A stretch of 39,075 bases of DNA from Alphaproteobacteria bacterium (GTDB lineage: Bacteria > Pseudomonadota > Alphaproteobacteria > Micropepsales > Micropepsaceae), in assembly GCA_020852655.1 (NCBI GenBank), contig JADZAI010000093.1:1-39075 (forward strand), written 5' to 3'. The translations under genes were made by a program, and so were the position numbers. Below, piece after piece: positions 15,521 through 22,959 of the stretch (position 1 is the stretch's first letter; the number at the start of each line of letters is the position of its first letter). The notes under the pieces were generated by a model. That model saw only the letters and a program-made list of their open reading frames with translations, was not told the origin of the DNA and ran no database searches.

Positions 15521-18151
15521 ATGGAGCGCAGGCTTTTCACCTATATCTGGCGGCATAGCCTGGGCGAGCAGCTGCGCGTCCTGACGCTCATCGTGCTGTC
15601 GCTGCCCTTCTACTTCCTGTCGCTGAACCTGCCGAAGTTGATCGTCAACGGACCGATCCAGGGCGGCGGCTTCGAGAATGGCGCGAGCCGCACGTATTAC
15701 GTGGTGACGCTGCCCGACTGGCTGGGCGGCGCGCAGGTCTTCGACGGCCTCACGCTCGACCGGATGAGCGCCCTCTTCGCGCTCTCCTTTTCCTTCCTCG
15801 CCCTTGTCTGCATCAACGGCCTCTTCAAATACCGCATCAACGTGATGAAGGGGCAGATGGGCGAGCGTCTGCTGCGCCGCCTGCGCTACGAGCTGGTCGA
15901 CCGCGTGCTGCGCTTCTACCCGGCGCGCCTCAGGCGCACCAAGCCCGCCGAGGTCGCCTCGATGGTGAAGGACGAGGTCGAGCCGCTCGGCGGCTTCGTC
16001 GGCGAGGCCTTCGCGACGCCGGCCTATCTCGGCGGCCAGGCGGCGACGGCGGTCGTCTTCATCATGCTCCAGAGCGTGTTCCTCGGGGCGGTCGCCGTCG
16101 GCATCGTTTCGATCCAGGCCTTCCTGATCCCCTATCTGAGGAAGCCCATCCTGGCGCTCGGCCGCCAGCGCCAGCTTACCGCGCGCGAACTTTCGGGCCG
16201 GGTCGGCGAGATCGTCGACGCCGCCGCCGACATCCAGGCCAACGACACCTCGAACTGGGAACGCGCCGACATCACGCGGCGGCTGGGACGGATCTTCGAC
16301 ATCCGCTTCGAGATCTACCGCCGCAAATTCTTCGTGAAGTTCCTGAACAACTTCCTCGCCCAGGTGACGCCGTTCTTCTTCTATGCGGTCGGCGGCTATT
16401 ACGCGATTCATGGCGAGCTTTCGATCGGCCAGCTCGTCGCCGTCATCGCCGCCTACAAGGACCTGCCGGCCCCGGTGAAGGAACTGCTCGACTGGTATCT
16501 GGAGAAGCAGGACGCGCAGATCAAATACGAACAGGTCGTCGAACAGTTCGGCGCCGACCGGCTGATCGATCCCAGGGCGCACGCGCCGCTGGAGCCGCCG
16601 CCGCTGAGCGGCCGTATCGAGGTGCGCGAGGCGACCGTGGCCGACGACACCGGGGCCCGCCTGCTCGACGGCGTCAGCTTCGATTTCGAGGTCACCGATC
16701 ATGTCGGCCTCGCTGGCCCGCCCGGTGGCGGCAAGGAAGCGGCGGCGGCGCTGATCGCCCGCCAGGTTTCCGTGCGCTCCGGTCAGGTGCTGATCGCCGG
16801 TCAGGCGATCGACGGCCTTCCGCAGGCCCTGACGGGGCGGCGCATCGCCTATGTCGGGCAGGAAGCCTATCTCTTCGGCGCGAGCCTCAAGGACAATCTG
16901 CTCTACGGCCTGCGCAACCAGCCCCGGGGCGCCGCGAATTATGACGGCCCGGCGCGCCAGATCGCCATGGCCCGGCAGGCCGAGAGCGCGCGGGCCGGCA
17001 ATGCACCGTATGACGCCGAAGCGGACTGGATCGACTATCGCGTGCTCGGCTGCGACGGGCCGGCCGGCGTTGACGGCTGCCTGATGCGCTCGGTCGCCAT
17101 GGCCGGCCTCGACGCCGACGTGTTCCGCTTCGGCCTGCAAGGGCGCTTCGATCCGGACGACGCCCCCGCCGTCGCCGAGCGGCTGCTGAAGGCGCGCAGC
17201 CTGTTCATGGAGCGCGAGATGCGCGAGCAGGTCGACATCATCGAGCCGTTCGACGTCACGCGCTACAACAGCCAGGCGAGCATCGCCGAGAATCTGCTGT
17301 TCGGCGTTGCGATCGGACAGGATTACGCACCCGCCAATCTGTCGCACAACAGGCGCGTGATGAATCTGCTGGAGCGCGAGCAACTCGTGCAGCCGCTCTT
17401 CACCCTCGGCCGCGGCATTGCCGAGACGATGGTCGAAATCTTCCGCGGCCTGCCGCCGGACCATCCCTTCTTCGCGCAGTTCAGCTTCATCGCCGCCGCC
17501 GACCTGCCGCTCTTCGAGGCGATGCTCGGACGGCTCGACGGCGGTCAGGCGCTGAACCCGGAGCAGCGGCTGAAGATGATCGGCCTCGGCTTCGCCTATT
17601 CCGAAGCGCGCCACCGCCTCGGCCTGCTCGACGACGCGCTGCGCCAGCGCCTTCTGGCGGCCCGCGCCTTGCTGCGCGACAGCCTGCCGCAATCGGAAAA
17701 GGCCAAGATCGCCTTCTACGACGCCGGCGCCTATAACGAGGCGGCGAGCGTCGAGGACAACATCCTGTTTGGCCGCATCGTCTATGGCGTGCCGAGCGCG
17801 CAGCAGCGCATCGAGGCGATCCTGCTCCAGGTCATCACCGATCTGAACCTCAAGGGCGACATCGCGCGCATCGGGCTCGGCTTTTCCGCCGGCGCGGCCG
17901 GCAAGCGCCTGACGCCGTCGCAACGCCAGCGCCTCGCCCTGGCGCGCGCCCTGGTGAAGTCGCCGGACCTGCTGATCGTCAATGGCGCGCTCGCGGTGCT
18001 CGACCCGGCGGCGCAGGGCGATATCCTGAGGCGCGTGCTGGATGCGCGAAAGGGACGCGGTGTCGTGTGGACCCTGGGGCCGGGGCAGGACCACGCCCCG
18101 TTCGATCGCGTGATCGGTTTCGAAGGCGGCAGGCTGGCGGGTTCGGCATGA
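15521..18151 (+). CDS. Type-I ABC exporter-like protein with degenerate, enlarged nucleotide-binding domain
   Basis: An 876-residue membrane protein. Residues 1 to about 330 form an ABC exporter transmembrane domain with six hydrophobic segments (about 17-40, 82-102, two within 170-208, two within 280-315). The ATPase half keeps the fold's landmarks but not the chemistry. The Walker A position reads GPPGGGKE (399-406), with Glu for Ser/Thr; the signature position reads LTPSQRQR; the Walker B position reads LLIVNGALAVLD, with Asn-Gly for Asp-Glu; and no H-loop His follows. About 350 residues, instead of the usual 60-70, separate the Q-loop from the signature. Within this stretch the post-Q-loop motif recurs three times. 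The ATG has GGACGGGG just upstream. It is followed after 13 bases by a cyclic-nucleotide-binding protein. Confidence 0.88.
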   Translation: MERRLFTYIWRHSLGEQLRVLTLIVLSLPFYFLSLNLPKLIVNGPIQGGGFENGASRTYYVVTLPDWLGGAQVFDGLTLDRMSALFALSFSFLALVCINGLFKYRINVMKGQMGERLLRRLRYELVDRVLRFYPARLRRTKPAEVASMVKDEVEPLGGFVGEAFATPAYLGGQAATAVVFIMLQSVFLGAVAVGIVSIQAFLIPYLRKPILALGRQRQLTARELSGRVGEIVDAAADIQANDTSNWERADITRRLGRIFDIRFEIYRRKFFVKFLNNFLAQVTPFFFYAVGGYYAIHGELSIGQLVAVIAAYKDLPAPVKELLDWYLEKQDAQIKYEQVVEQFGADRLIDPRAHAPLEPPPLSGRIEVREATVADDTGARLLDGVSFDFEVTDHVGLAGPPGGGKEAAAALIARQVSVRSGQVLIAGQAIDGLPQALTGRRIAYVGQEAYLFGASLKDNLLYGLRNQPRGAANYDGPARQIAMARQAESARAGNAPYDAEADWIDYRVLGCDGPAGVDGCLMRSVAMAGLDADVFRFGLQGRFDPDDAPAVAERLLKARSLFMEREMREQVDIIEPFDVTRYNSQASIAENLLFGVAIGQDYAPANLSHNRRVMNLLEREQLVQPLFTLGRGIAETMVEIFRGLPPDHPFFAQFSFIAAADLPLFEAMLGRLDGGQALNPEQRLKMIGLGFAYSEARHRLGLLDDALRQRLLAARALLRDSLPQSEKAKIAFYDAGAYNEAASVEDNILFGRIVYGVPSAQQRIEAILLQVITDLNLKGDIARIGLGFSAGAAGKRLTPSQRQRLALARALVKSPDLLIVNGALAVLDPAAQGDILRRVLDARKGRGVVWTLGPGQDHAPFDRVIGFEGGRLAGSA

Positions 18152-18164
18152 GGAGCATGCAGCG

Positions 18165-18635
18165 ATGAGCATCATCGACGAGGTCGAGGCCCTGCGCCGG
18201 GTGCCTTATTTCGCCACCATGGACCCGGTGAAGCTGAAGCTCCTCGCCTTCGCGTCGGACCGCTTCCAGTTGCCCGCCGGCGGCGTCATCTGCCACCAGG
18301 GCGAGCCGGGCGACGCCGCCTATATCCTGCTCGACGGCGAGGCCGACATCGTGGTGAAGACGAATGACGGCCGCCAGCTCACGGTGGCCAAGGTGCCGAA
18401 GAACACCTTCATCGGCGAGATGGCGGTGCTGCGCAACGCGCCGCGCAACGCGACCGTCGTCGCCGCCTCGCCGATCACCGCGCTGAAGGTCGGCAAGGAC
18501 GCCTTCTACCAATTGCTGCGCGACGTGCCGCAGCTCGCCTTCGAGGTCATGCGCGAACTCGCCGAACGCGTGGAGGACACGACGGCCAAGCTGCGCGATG
18601 CCCGGGCGAAGCTCGACGCGGCAGGCCTGTCGTGA
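18165..18635 (+). CDS. Stand-alone cyclic-nucleotide-binding domain protein
   Basis: A 156-residue soluble protein made almost only of a CNMP-binding fold. The phosphate-binding cassette is intact: FIGEMAVLRNAPRNATVVA (82-100), with Glu 85 and Arg 94 as the usual ribose and phosphate contacts. There is no DNA-binding helix-turn-helix, so it is not a Crp/Fnr transcription factor. A C-terminal helix (about 123-152) is charged and could form a coiled coil. It lies 13 bases after the degenerate ABC gene and overlaps the thioesterase gene (GTGA). It may sense cAMP or cGMP and act on the ABC protein (inference). Confidence 0.9.
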   Translation: MSIIDEVEALRRVPYFATMDPVKLKLLAFASDRFQLPAGGVICHQGEPGDAAYILLDGEADIVVKTNDGRQLTVAKVPKNTFIGEMAVLRNAPRNATVVAASPITALKVGKDAFYQLLRDVPQLAFEVMRELAERVEDTTAKLRDARAKLDAAGLS

Positions 18636-19087
18636 GCTGGCGGACGGTCGACCCGGCGACGCCCGGGGCGTTCCCGCCCAACATCCAGGCGATCCTGAAG
18701 CGCCCCGCCACAGGCGCGGCGACGCTGGGGCAGCGCCTGCTGGAGATCGACAGCGAAGCCGGGAATGCGCGTGTCGCCTATGACGTGGGCGACCATCTGC
18801 TCAACCGCTTCGGCGCGCTGCACGGCGGTATGACGGCGGCGATGATGGACGACGTCATGTCGATCGCCGCCGGCCTGACGCTGCAATGGGGCGAAATCTC
18901 GCCGACCCTGGAGATGAAGGTCTCCTACATCTCCATGGCCAAGCCCGGCCGCCTGACGGGCGAGGCACGCATCGTGAAGCGCGGCCGTTCGGTGATGTTC
19001 CTGGAGGCGACGCTGAAGGACGAAGCCGGCGCGCTGATCGCGACCGCGTCGGCAACATGTTCGGTGATCCAGAACAAGAAGAGCTGA
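18632..19087 (+). CDS. Hotdog-fold (PaaI-like) acyl-CoA thioesterase
   Basis: A 151-residue cytosolic hotdog protein, the usual length. LNRFGALHGGMTAAMMDD (57-74) is the HGG motif with the following acidic residues (Asp 73, Asp 74) of the PaaI/4HBT2 group. The last strands include FLEATLKDEAGALIATASA. The GTG start overlaps the CNMP-binding gene's stop. The substrate is probably an acyl-CoA from the catabolic genes around it; physical coupling to the ABC/CNMP pair is puzzling. Confidence 0.9.
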   Translation: MSWRTVDPATPGAFPPNIQAILKRPATGAATLGQRLLEIDSEAGNARVAYDVGDHLLNRFGALHGGMTAAMMDDVMSIAAGLTLQWGEISPTLEMKVSYISMAKPGRLTGEARIVKRGRSVMFLEATLKDEAGALIATASATCSVIQNKKS

Positions 19088-19091
19088 GGCG

Positions 19092-19496
19092 TCACGCGTC
19101 GGCGTAGACGCCGGCTTCGATGTTGTTGCCGGCGGAGTCGATCAGGAAGGCGCAGTAATAGCGGCCGCGGCGCACGCCGGGCTCGCCGTTGTTCCGGGCG
19201 CCGAGGCGGAGGCCGGCGGCGTGGAAGGCGTCGACCGCAGCCCGTGACGGCGCCCTGAAGGCGAGGTGAATGGGACTGGTGCCGGGCGCGTCGCCCTCGC
19301 GCCAGAAGGTCGGGCGGCCCGCCGCGACGACGAAGAACGGCGATTCGGGCGCCCCCGTTCCGAACACGAGCCAGCCGGTGCCGTCCGGCTGGCCGTGATC
19401 CTCCAGCAGCTTGAGCCCGATCGTCGCGAGCAGCGGCGCGTAGAAGGCGGCGCCGGCCTTCAGGTCGCTGACGACGATGCCGATATGGTCGAACAA
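19092..19496 (-). CDS. VOC family protein (glyoxalase-like, single module)
   Basis: A 134-residue protein of the single-module VOC type. The N-terminus FDHIGIVVSDLKAGAAFYAP contains the usual His near position 4 and the SDL...FY pattern, and the C-terminus ends DSAGNNIEAGVY, where the last ligand Glu is expected. Such proteins bind a metal and act as lyases, isomerases or resistance proteins. The TTG start has GGGAGG 6 bases upstream. It lies 21 bases downstream of the SDR gene on the same strand, and converges on the thioesterase gene. Confidence 0.87.
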   Translation of the reverse strand: MFDHIGIVVSDLKAGAAFYAPLLATIGLKLLEDHGQPDGTGWLVFGTGAPESPFFVVAAGRPTFWREGDAPGTSPIHLAFRAPSRAAVDAFHAAGLRLGARNNGEPGVRRGRYYCAFLIDSAGNNIEAGVYADA

Positions 19497-19517
19497 GCGC
19501 GCCTCCCAAGATCTGCG

Positions 19518-20366
19518 CTAGTGGCGCGGGGTGCGGCCGCGGATCTTGTCGAAGCCCGCCTTGATGCCTTGGAAGCGCGCTTCGATGGCGGGCTCGAACT
19601 CGGTGTCGGTGAAGATGTAGGGCCAGTCGTTCTCGATGCCCTCGCGCACCAGTTCGCCGACATAGAGCGGGTCGATGCCGCCTTCGACGCGGCTCTGCAC
19701 CATCTTGACCATTTCGGCGACCGGCCCTTCGGCCGGCAGCGCCGGCTGGGCGTCGCCGGAGAAGCGCTCCGGCCGGTTGCGGCCGGAGGTCACGATGTTG
19801 GTGCGGATGAAGCCGGGGCACAGCACCGAGACGCCGATGCCGTGCGGGGCAAGTGCCGGGCGCAGGCCTTCCGACAACGACACCACGCCGTATTTCGTCG
19901 CGTTATAGGCGCTGGCGCCGCCGATCAGTCCGGCGATGGAGGCCGTCGAGACGATGTGGCCGCCCTCGCCGTGCTGCTCCATCAGCGGGCCGAAGATCTC
20001 GATGCCCCAGACGACGCCCATCAGGTTGACGCCGATCGTCCAGTCCCAGCTCTTGTCGGTCCACGCGCCATAGCCGCCGCCTCCGCCGACGCCCGCATTG
20101 TTGACCAGGATATGGACCTTGCCATAGCGCGCGATCGTTGCGTCCGCGGCGGCCTGTATCTGCGCCTTGAGGGAGATGTCGGCCCTGACGCTGTCGACGT
20201 CGGCATTGGTGCGCTTCAGGCCTTCGACCGCCTTGGCGAGTGCGCCTTCCTCGATGTCGCACATCATGACCTTCACGCCCGCCTGCGCGAGCGCCGTGGC
20301 GATGCCGAGGCCGATGCCCGATGCGGCGCCCGTCACAAAGGCGACCTTGCCTGCCAGATCCTTCAT
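19518..20366 (-). CDS. Short-chain dehydrogenase/reductase (classical SDR)
   Basis: A 282-residue NAD(P)-dependent oxidoreductase. The cofactor motif is TGAASGIG (12-19), NNAG is at 89-92, the catalytic Ser is probably 143 (STASIAG) and the YxxxK pair is Tyr 154/Lys 158 (YNATK). Asp 37 at the end of strand 2 (MMCDIEE) favours NAD(H). A C-terminal extension of about 40 residues exceeds the minimal SDR and may shape the substrate pocket. It is transcribed with the VOC gene downstream. Substrate unknown; lipid or steroid alcohols are typical of its relatives. Confidence 0.92.
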   Translation of the reverse strand: MKDLAGKVAFVTGAASGIGLGIATALAQAGVKVMMCDIEEGALAKAVEGLKRTNADVDSVRADISLKAQIQAAADATIARYGKVHILVNNAGVGGGGGYGAWTDKSWDWTIGVNLMGVVWGIEIFGPLMEQHGEGGHIVSTASIAGLIGGASAYNATKYGVVSLSEGLRPALAPHGIGVSVLCPGFIRTNIVTSGRNRPERFSGDAQPALPAEGPVAEMVKMVQSRVEGGIDPLYVGELVREGIENDWPYIFTDTEFEPAIEARFQGIKAGFDKIRGRTPRH

Positions 20367-20405
20367 ACGCGTCTCCCCTTTTGTGTTGCGCGCAAACCTG
20401 GCGCG

Positions 20406-21221
20406 TCAGCGTTCCACCTTCACGACGATCGGCACATGGTCGCTCGGCTTTTCCCAGTCGCGCGCCTCGCGCAGGACCGTGTGCGACGAGATCGCGCCCT
20501 TCAGCGCCGGGCTCGCCCACACATGGTCCAGCCTTCGGCCGCGGTCGGAGAGCTTCCAGTCGCGGTTGCGATAGCTCCACCACGAGAAAATCTTCTCCTC
20601 GACAGGCACGAATTGGCGCGTGACGTCGATCCATTCGAAGTCGGCGAGGATGTCCTTGAAGCGTTCGGTCTCGGCCGGGGTGTGGCTGACGACGTCGAGC
20701 AATTGCCTGTGGCTCCAGACGTCGGTCTCGTGCGGCGCGACGTTGAGGTCGCCGACCACGACGATCGGATCGCTATTGCGGCGGTCCTTCTGGCCCGCCC
20801 AGTAGGCCCGCTTCTCGTCCAGGAATTGCAGCTTGTGAGCGAATTTCTCGTTCGCCGCCGGGTCCGGCACGTCGCCGCCGGCGGGAATGTAGAAATTGTG
20901 GATCTCCGGCCCGTCCTGAAGCTTCGCCATCAAGTGCCGGCCGTCATCCTTCTCGCACCATTTCAGCGCCTCGGTCTTCTCGAACGGGATGCGCGAAAGG
21001 ATGGCGACGCCGTGATAGCCCTTGCGCCCGTTCACGACGCGATAGGGGTATCCCATCGCCTCGATGGGCGCGTGCGGAAACATGGAATCGTCCACCTTCG
21101 TCTCCTGAAGGCAGATCACGTCGGGCTGCTGCTCCTCGGCGAGGCGCTGGAGCAGCTTCATGCGGATGCGGACGGAATTGATATTCCAGGTGGCCAGTGT
21201 CACCGGCGATAAGGCGGACAT
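20406..21221 (-). CDS. xthA: Exodeoxyribonuclease III (AP endonuclease)
   Basis: A 271-residue DNA repair enzyme of the EEP superfamily that cuts at abasic sites and trims 3' ends. The motif set is complete: TWNINSVR (metal-site Asn), LQETKVDD (metal-ligand Glu), GDLNVAP (active-site Asp/Asn) and the terminal SDHVPIV (catalytic Asp-His). I chose the ATG at 21221 (MSALSPVTLATWNINS) because the conserved domain starts there; the longer open frame adds about 30 residues with no family match. A housekeeping gene between accessory ones. Confidence 0.95.
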   Translation of the reverse strand: MSALSPVTLATWNINSVRIRMKLLQRLAEEQQPDVICLQETKVDDSMFPHAPIEAMGYPYRVVNGRKGYHGVAILSRIPFEKTEALKWCEKDDGRHLMAKLQDGPEIHNFYIPAGGDVPDPAANEKFAHKLQFLDEKRAYWAGQKDRRNSDPIVVVGDLNVAPHETDVWSHRQLLDVVSHTPAETERFKDILADFEWIDVTRQFVPVEEKIFSWWSYRNRDWKLSDRGRRLDHVWASPALKGAISSHTVLREARDWEKPSDHVPIVVKVER

Positions 21222-21261
21222 CAGCGGCAGATAGGACCCGCGCCGCCACGGCGCAAGCGCG

Positions 21262-21936
21262 TCACCAGACCAGCGGCACCAGGCGATAGCGCACGCGCGC
21301 CGCGTAGCCGGCATATCCCGCCAGCGTGGTCTTCAGCAGGCGCTCCTCCAGCACCGCGCGGATCGCGATCGCCAGCACGATCAGCAATGACCCCGCCGTC
21401 GCCCACCAGGAGCCGGCCAGCAAGCCGCTGCCGAGCAACACCAGCACGGCACCGGCATACATCGGGTGCCGGACGACGGCGTAGGGCCCGGTCGAGATCA
21501 CGCGGTGCGCTCGCTCCGCCTGCACCTTCACCACCGGGGCGAGGAAGGTGTTTTCGGCGAAGACCCGGGCGACGATCGCGAAGCCGGCGACGACGGCCGC
21601 GCCACCTAGGGCCTCCAGCCACACCGGCACGTCCGACCAGCCATAACGTGCGTCGAGGCCCATCGAGGTCAGCCAGCCGAGGAATACGACACCGACCACC
21701 GGCAGGAAGAAGCGGTCCCAGACCGGTTGGTCCCGTTGCACAGGGCTGCCCAGCCGCTCCGCCATCAGGGCCGGGTCCTTCTGGAGGACCCATTCCGAGA
21801 TGGCGAAGGCGCAACCGAAGAAGACCGCGAGGAAGGCCCAGCCCTCCCGCCAGTCGAGCCGGCCGGCCGCGCCGAAGAGGATCGCGGCGAAGACGGCGAA
21901 CTCGGCGACGAGGGCGAAATACATCTTCGCGCGCAT
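21262..21936 (-). CDS. Isoprenylcysteine carboxyl methyltransferase-like membrane protein
   Basis: A 224-residue protein with about five hydrophobic segments (about 7-24, 32-48, 73-90, 106-122, 165-195). The C-terminal half carries the catalytic pattern of the ICMT/PEMT-like group: STGPYAVVRHPMYAGAVL, then EERLL and GYAGYAARVRYRLVP. Bacterial members are integral membrane methyltransferases using S-adenosylmethionine; few have known substrates, and lipids or isoprenoids are likely. It is 40 bases upstream of the xthA start on the same strand. Confidence 0.87.
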   Translation of the reverse strand: MRAKMYFALVAEFAVFAAILFGAAGRLDWREGWAFLAVFFGCAFAISEWVLQKDPALMAERLGSPVQRDQPVWDRFFLPVVGVVFLGWLTSMGLDARYGWSDVPVWLEALGGAAVVAGFAIVARVFAENTFLAPVVKVQAERAHRVISTGPYAVVRHPMYAGAVLVLLGSGLLAGSWWATAGSLLIVLAIAIRAVLEERLLKTTLAGYAGYAARVRYRLVPLVW

Positions 21937-21953
21937 GGGGCCTCCGCCGGGTG

Positions 21954-22829
21954 CTACGCCGTCCTGGCAGCCTTCAGGCTGACGCCCGGGGGTAGCGGCA
22001 TCGAGTCGGGGATCATGTAGTCGCCGCTGCCGAGCGGGTAGGTCGGGTCGACGCGGTATTTGTCGAAGTCGCGTTCTCCGGCGTCGTAGAGCACCTGGTC
22101 GTCGATGCAGAAATTGCCGGTGAACTCACGGCTGTTCTTCGAAAGCATAACGTAAGCGGCGTCGGCCATGATATCGACGGTGCGGCAGCCGCGCAGGCCC
22201 TCCTGGCCGGAGACCGCGAACTCGATCGCCGCTGTTGCGATGCCGGTGCGCGGCCACAGCGAATTGAACGCGATGCCGTCCTTCCGGAATTCCTCGGCCA
22301 TCCCGGCCGTGCACATCGCCATCACCAGCTTCGCCGAGGTGTAGGCGACATGCTTGCCGAGATATTTCGTCGAGATGTCGAGCGGCGGCGACATGTTCAG
22401 CACATGCGGGTTCGCCGCTTTCTTCAGATGCGGGATGCAGGCCTTCGAGGTCAGGAACGTCCCGCGCGCCGTGATCTGGTGCATCAGGTCGTATTTCTTC
22501 ATGTCGGTCTCGAGCGTGCCGGTCAGGCTGATCGCCGAGGCATTGTTCAGCAGGATGTCGATGCCGCCGAAGGTGTCGACCGTCTGCTGGACGGCGTCGT
22601 ACACCATGCCGTCGTTGCGCACGTCGACCATGATGGGCAGCGCCTTGCCGCCAGCCTTTTCGATTTCCTCGGCGGCCGAATAGATCGTGCCCGGCAGATG
22701 GCGGTGCTTCTCCGCCGTCTTGGCGGCGATGGCGACATTCGCGCCCTCCTTTGCCAGCTTGAGCGCGATCGCGAGGCCGATGCCCCGCGACCCGCCCGTC
22801 ATGAACAGGGTCTTGCCTTTGAAGCTCAT
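21954..22829 (-). CDS. SDR oxidoreductase (HSDL2-like)
   Basis: A 291-residue NAD(P)-dependent dehydrogenase. TGGSRGIG (11-18) is the cofactor loop; NNAS stands at 95-98 in place of NNAG; Ser 147 (NMSPPLD), Tyr 163 and Lys 167 (YTSAK) complete the active site. The stretch KTAEKHRHLPGTIYSAAEEI is typical of the hydroxysteroid-dehydrogenase-like-2 group. The ATG has GGAGG 7 bases upstream. The gene is divergent from the acyl-CoA ligase; their shared upstream region holds the 24-bp element found again at 32130. Confidence 0.92.
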   Translation of the reverse strand: MSFKGKTLFMTGGSRGIGLAIALKLAKEGANVAIAAKTAEKHRHLPGTIYSAAEEIEKAGGKALPIMVDVRNDGMVYDAVQQTVDTFGGIDILLNNASAISLTGTLETDMKKYDLMHQITARGTFLTSKACIPHLKKAANPHVLNMSPPLDISTKYLGKHVAYTSAKLVMAMCTAGMAEEFRKDGIAFNSLWPRTGIATAAIEFAVSGQEGLRGCRTVDIMADAAYVMLSKNSREFTGNFCIDDQVLYDAGERDFDKYRVDPTYPLGSGDYMIPDSMPLPPGVSLKAARTA

Positions 22830-22874
22830 GGGTTTCCTCCGTTTGCTGAAAAGCCTACGCCGCCCGGGCCGCCG

Positions 22875-22909
22875 GTAAAGATGGAGCGCGCTATAAATTT
22901 CCCTTGACG
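22875..22909 (+). promoter_or_regulatory. Shared 24-bp element plus TTGACG box, copy 1
   Basis: The element at 22875-22898 has the form GTAAAnnTGGAGCGCGn followed by TATAAAT, with TTGACG at 22904-22909. It lies between the divergent HSDL2-like SDR and acyl-CoA ligase genes. It matches the copy at 32130-32153 at 21 of 24 positions, far better than chance for two intergenic regions. If TTGACG is a -35 box, the element would sit just upstream, as an activator site would. Confidence 0.6.
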
Positions 22910-22959
22910 GCTACCCGGCGCGGCGCAATGCGAGGCTCAAACGACAGTGGGAGGACTTC

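Noticed and set aside
15506..18175. An 889-residue open frame on the minus strand, opposite the degenerate ABC gene
   Set aside because: It is rich in Arg, Asp, Ala, Val and His with no domain pattern, and the plus strand encodes a coherent ABC fold with a ribosome site. A mirror frame caused by high GC and third-position bias.
18165..18635. Crp/Fnr-type transcription factor
   Set aside because: The protein ends after the cyclic-nucleotide domain and a helix; there is no helix-turn-helix.
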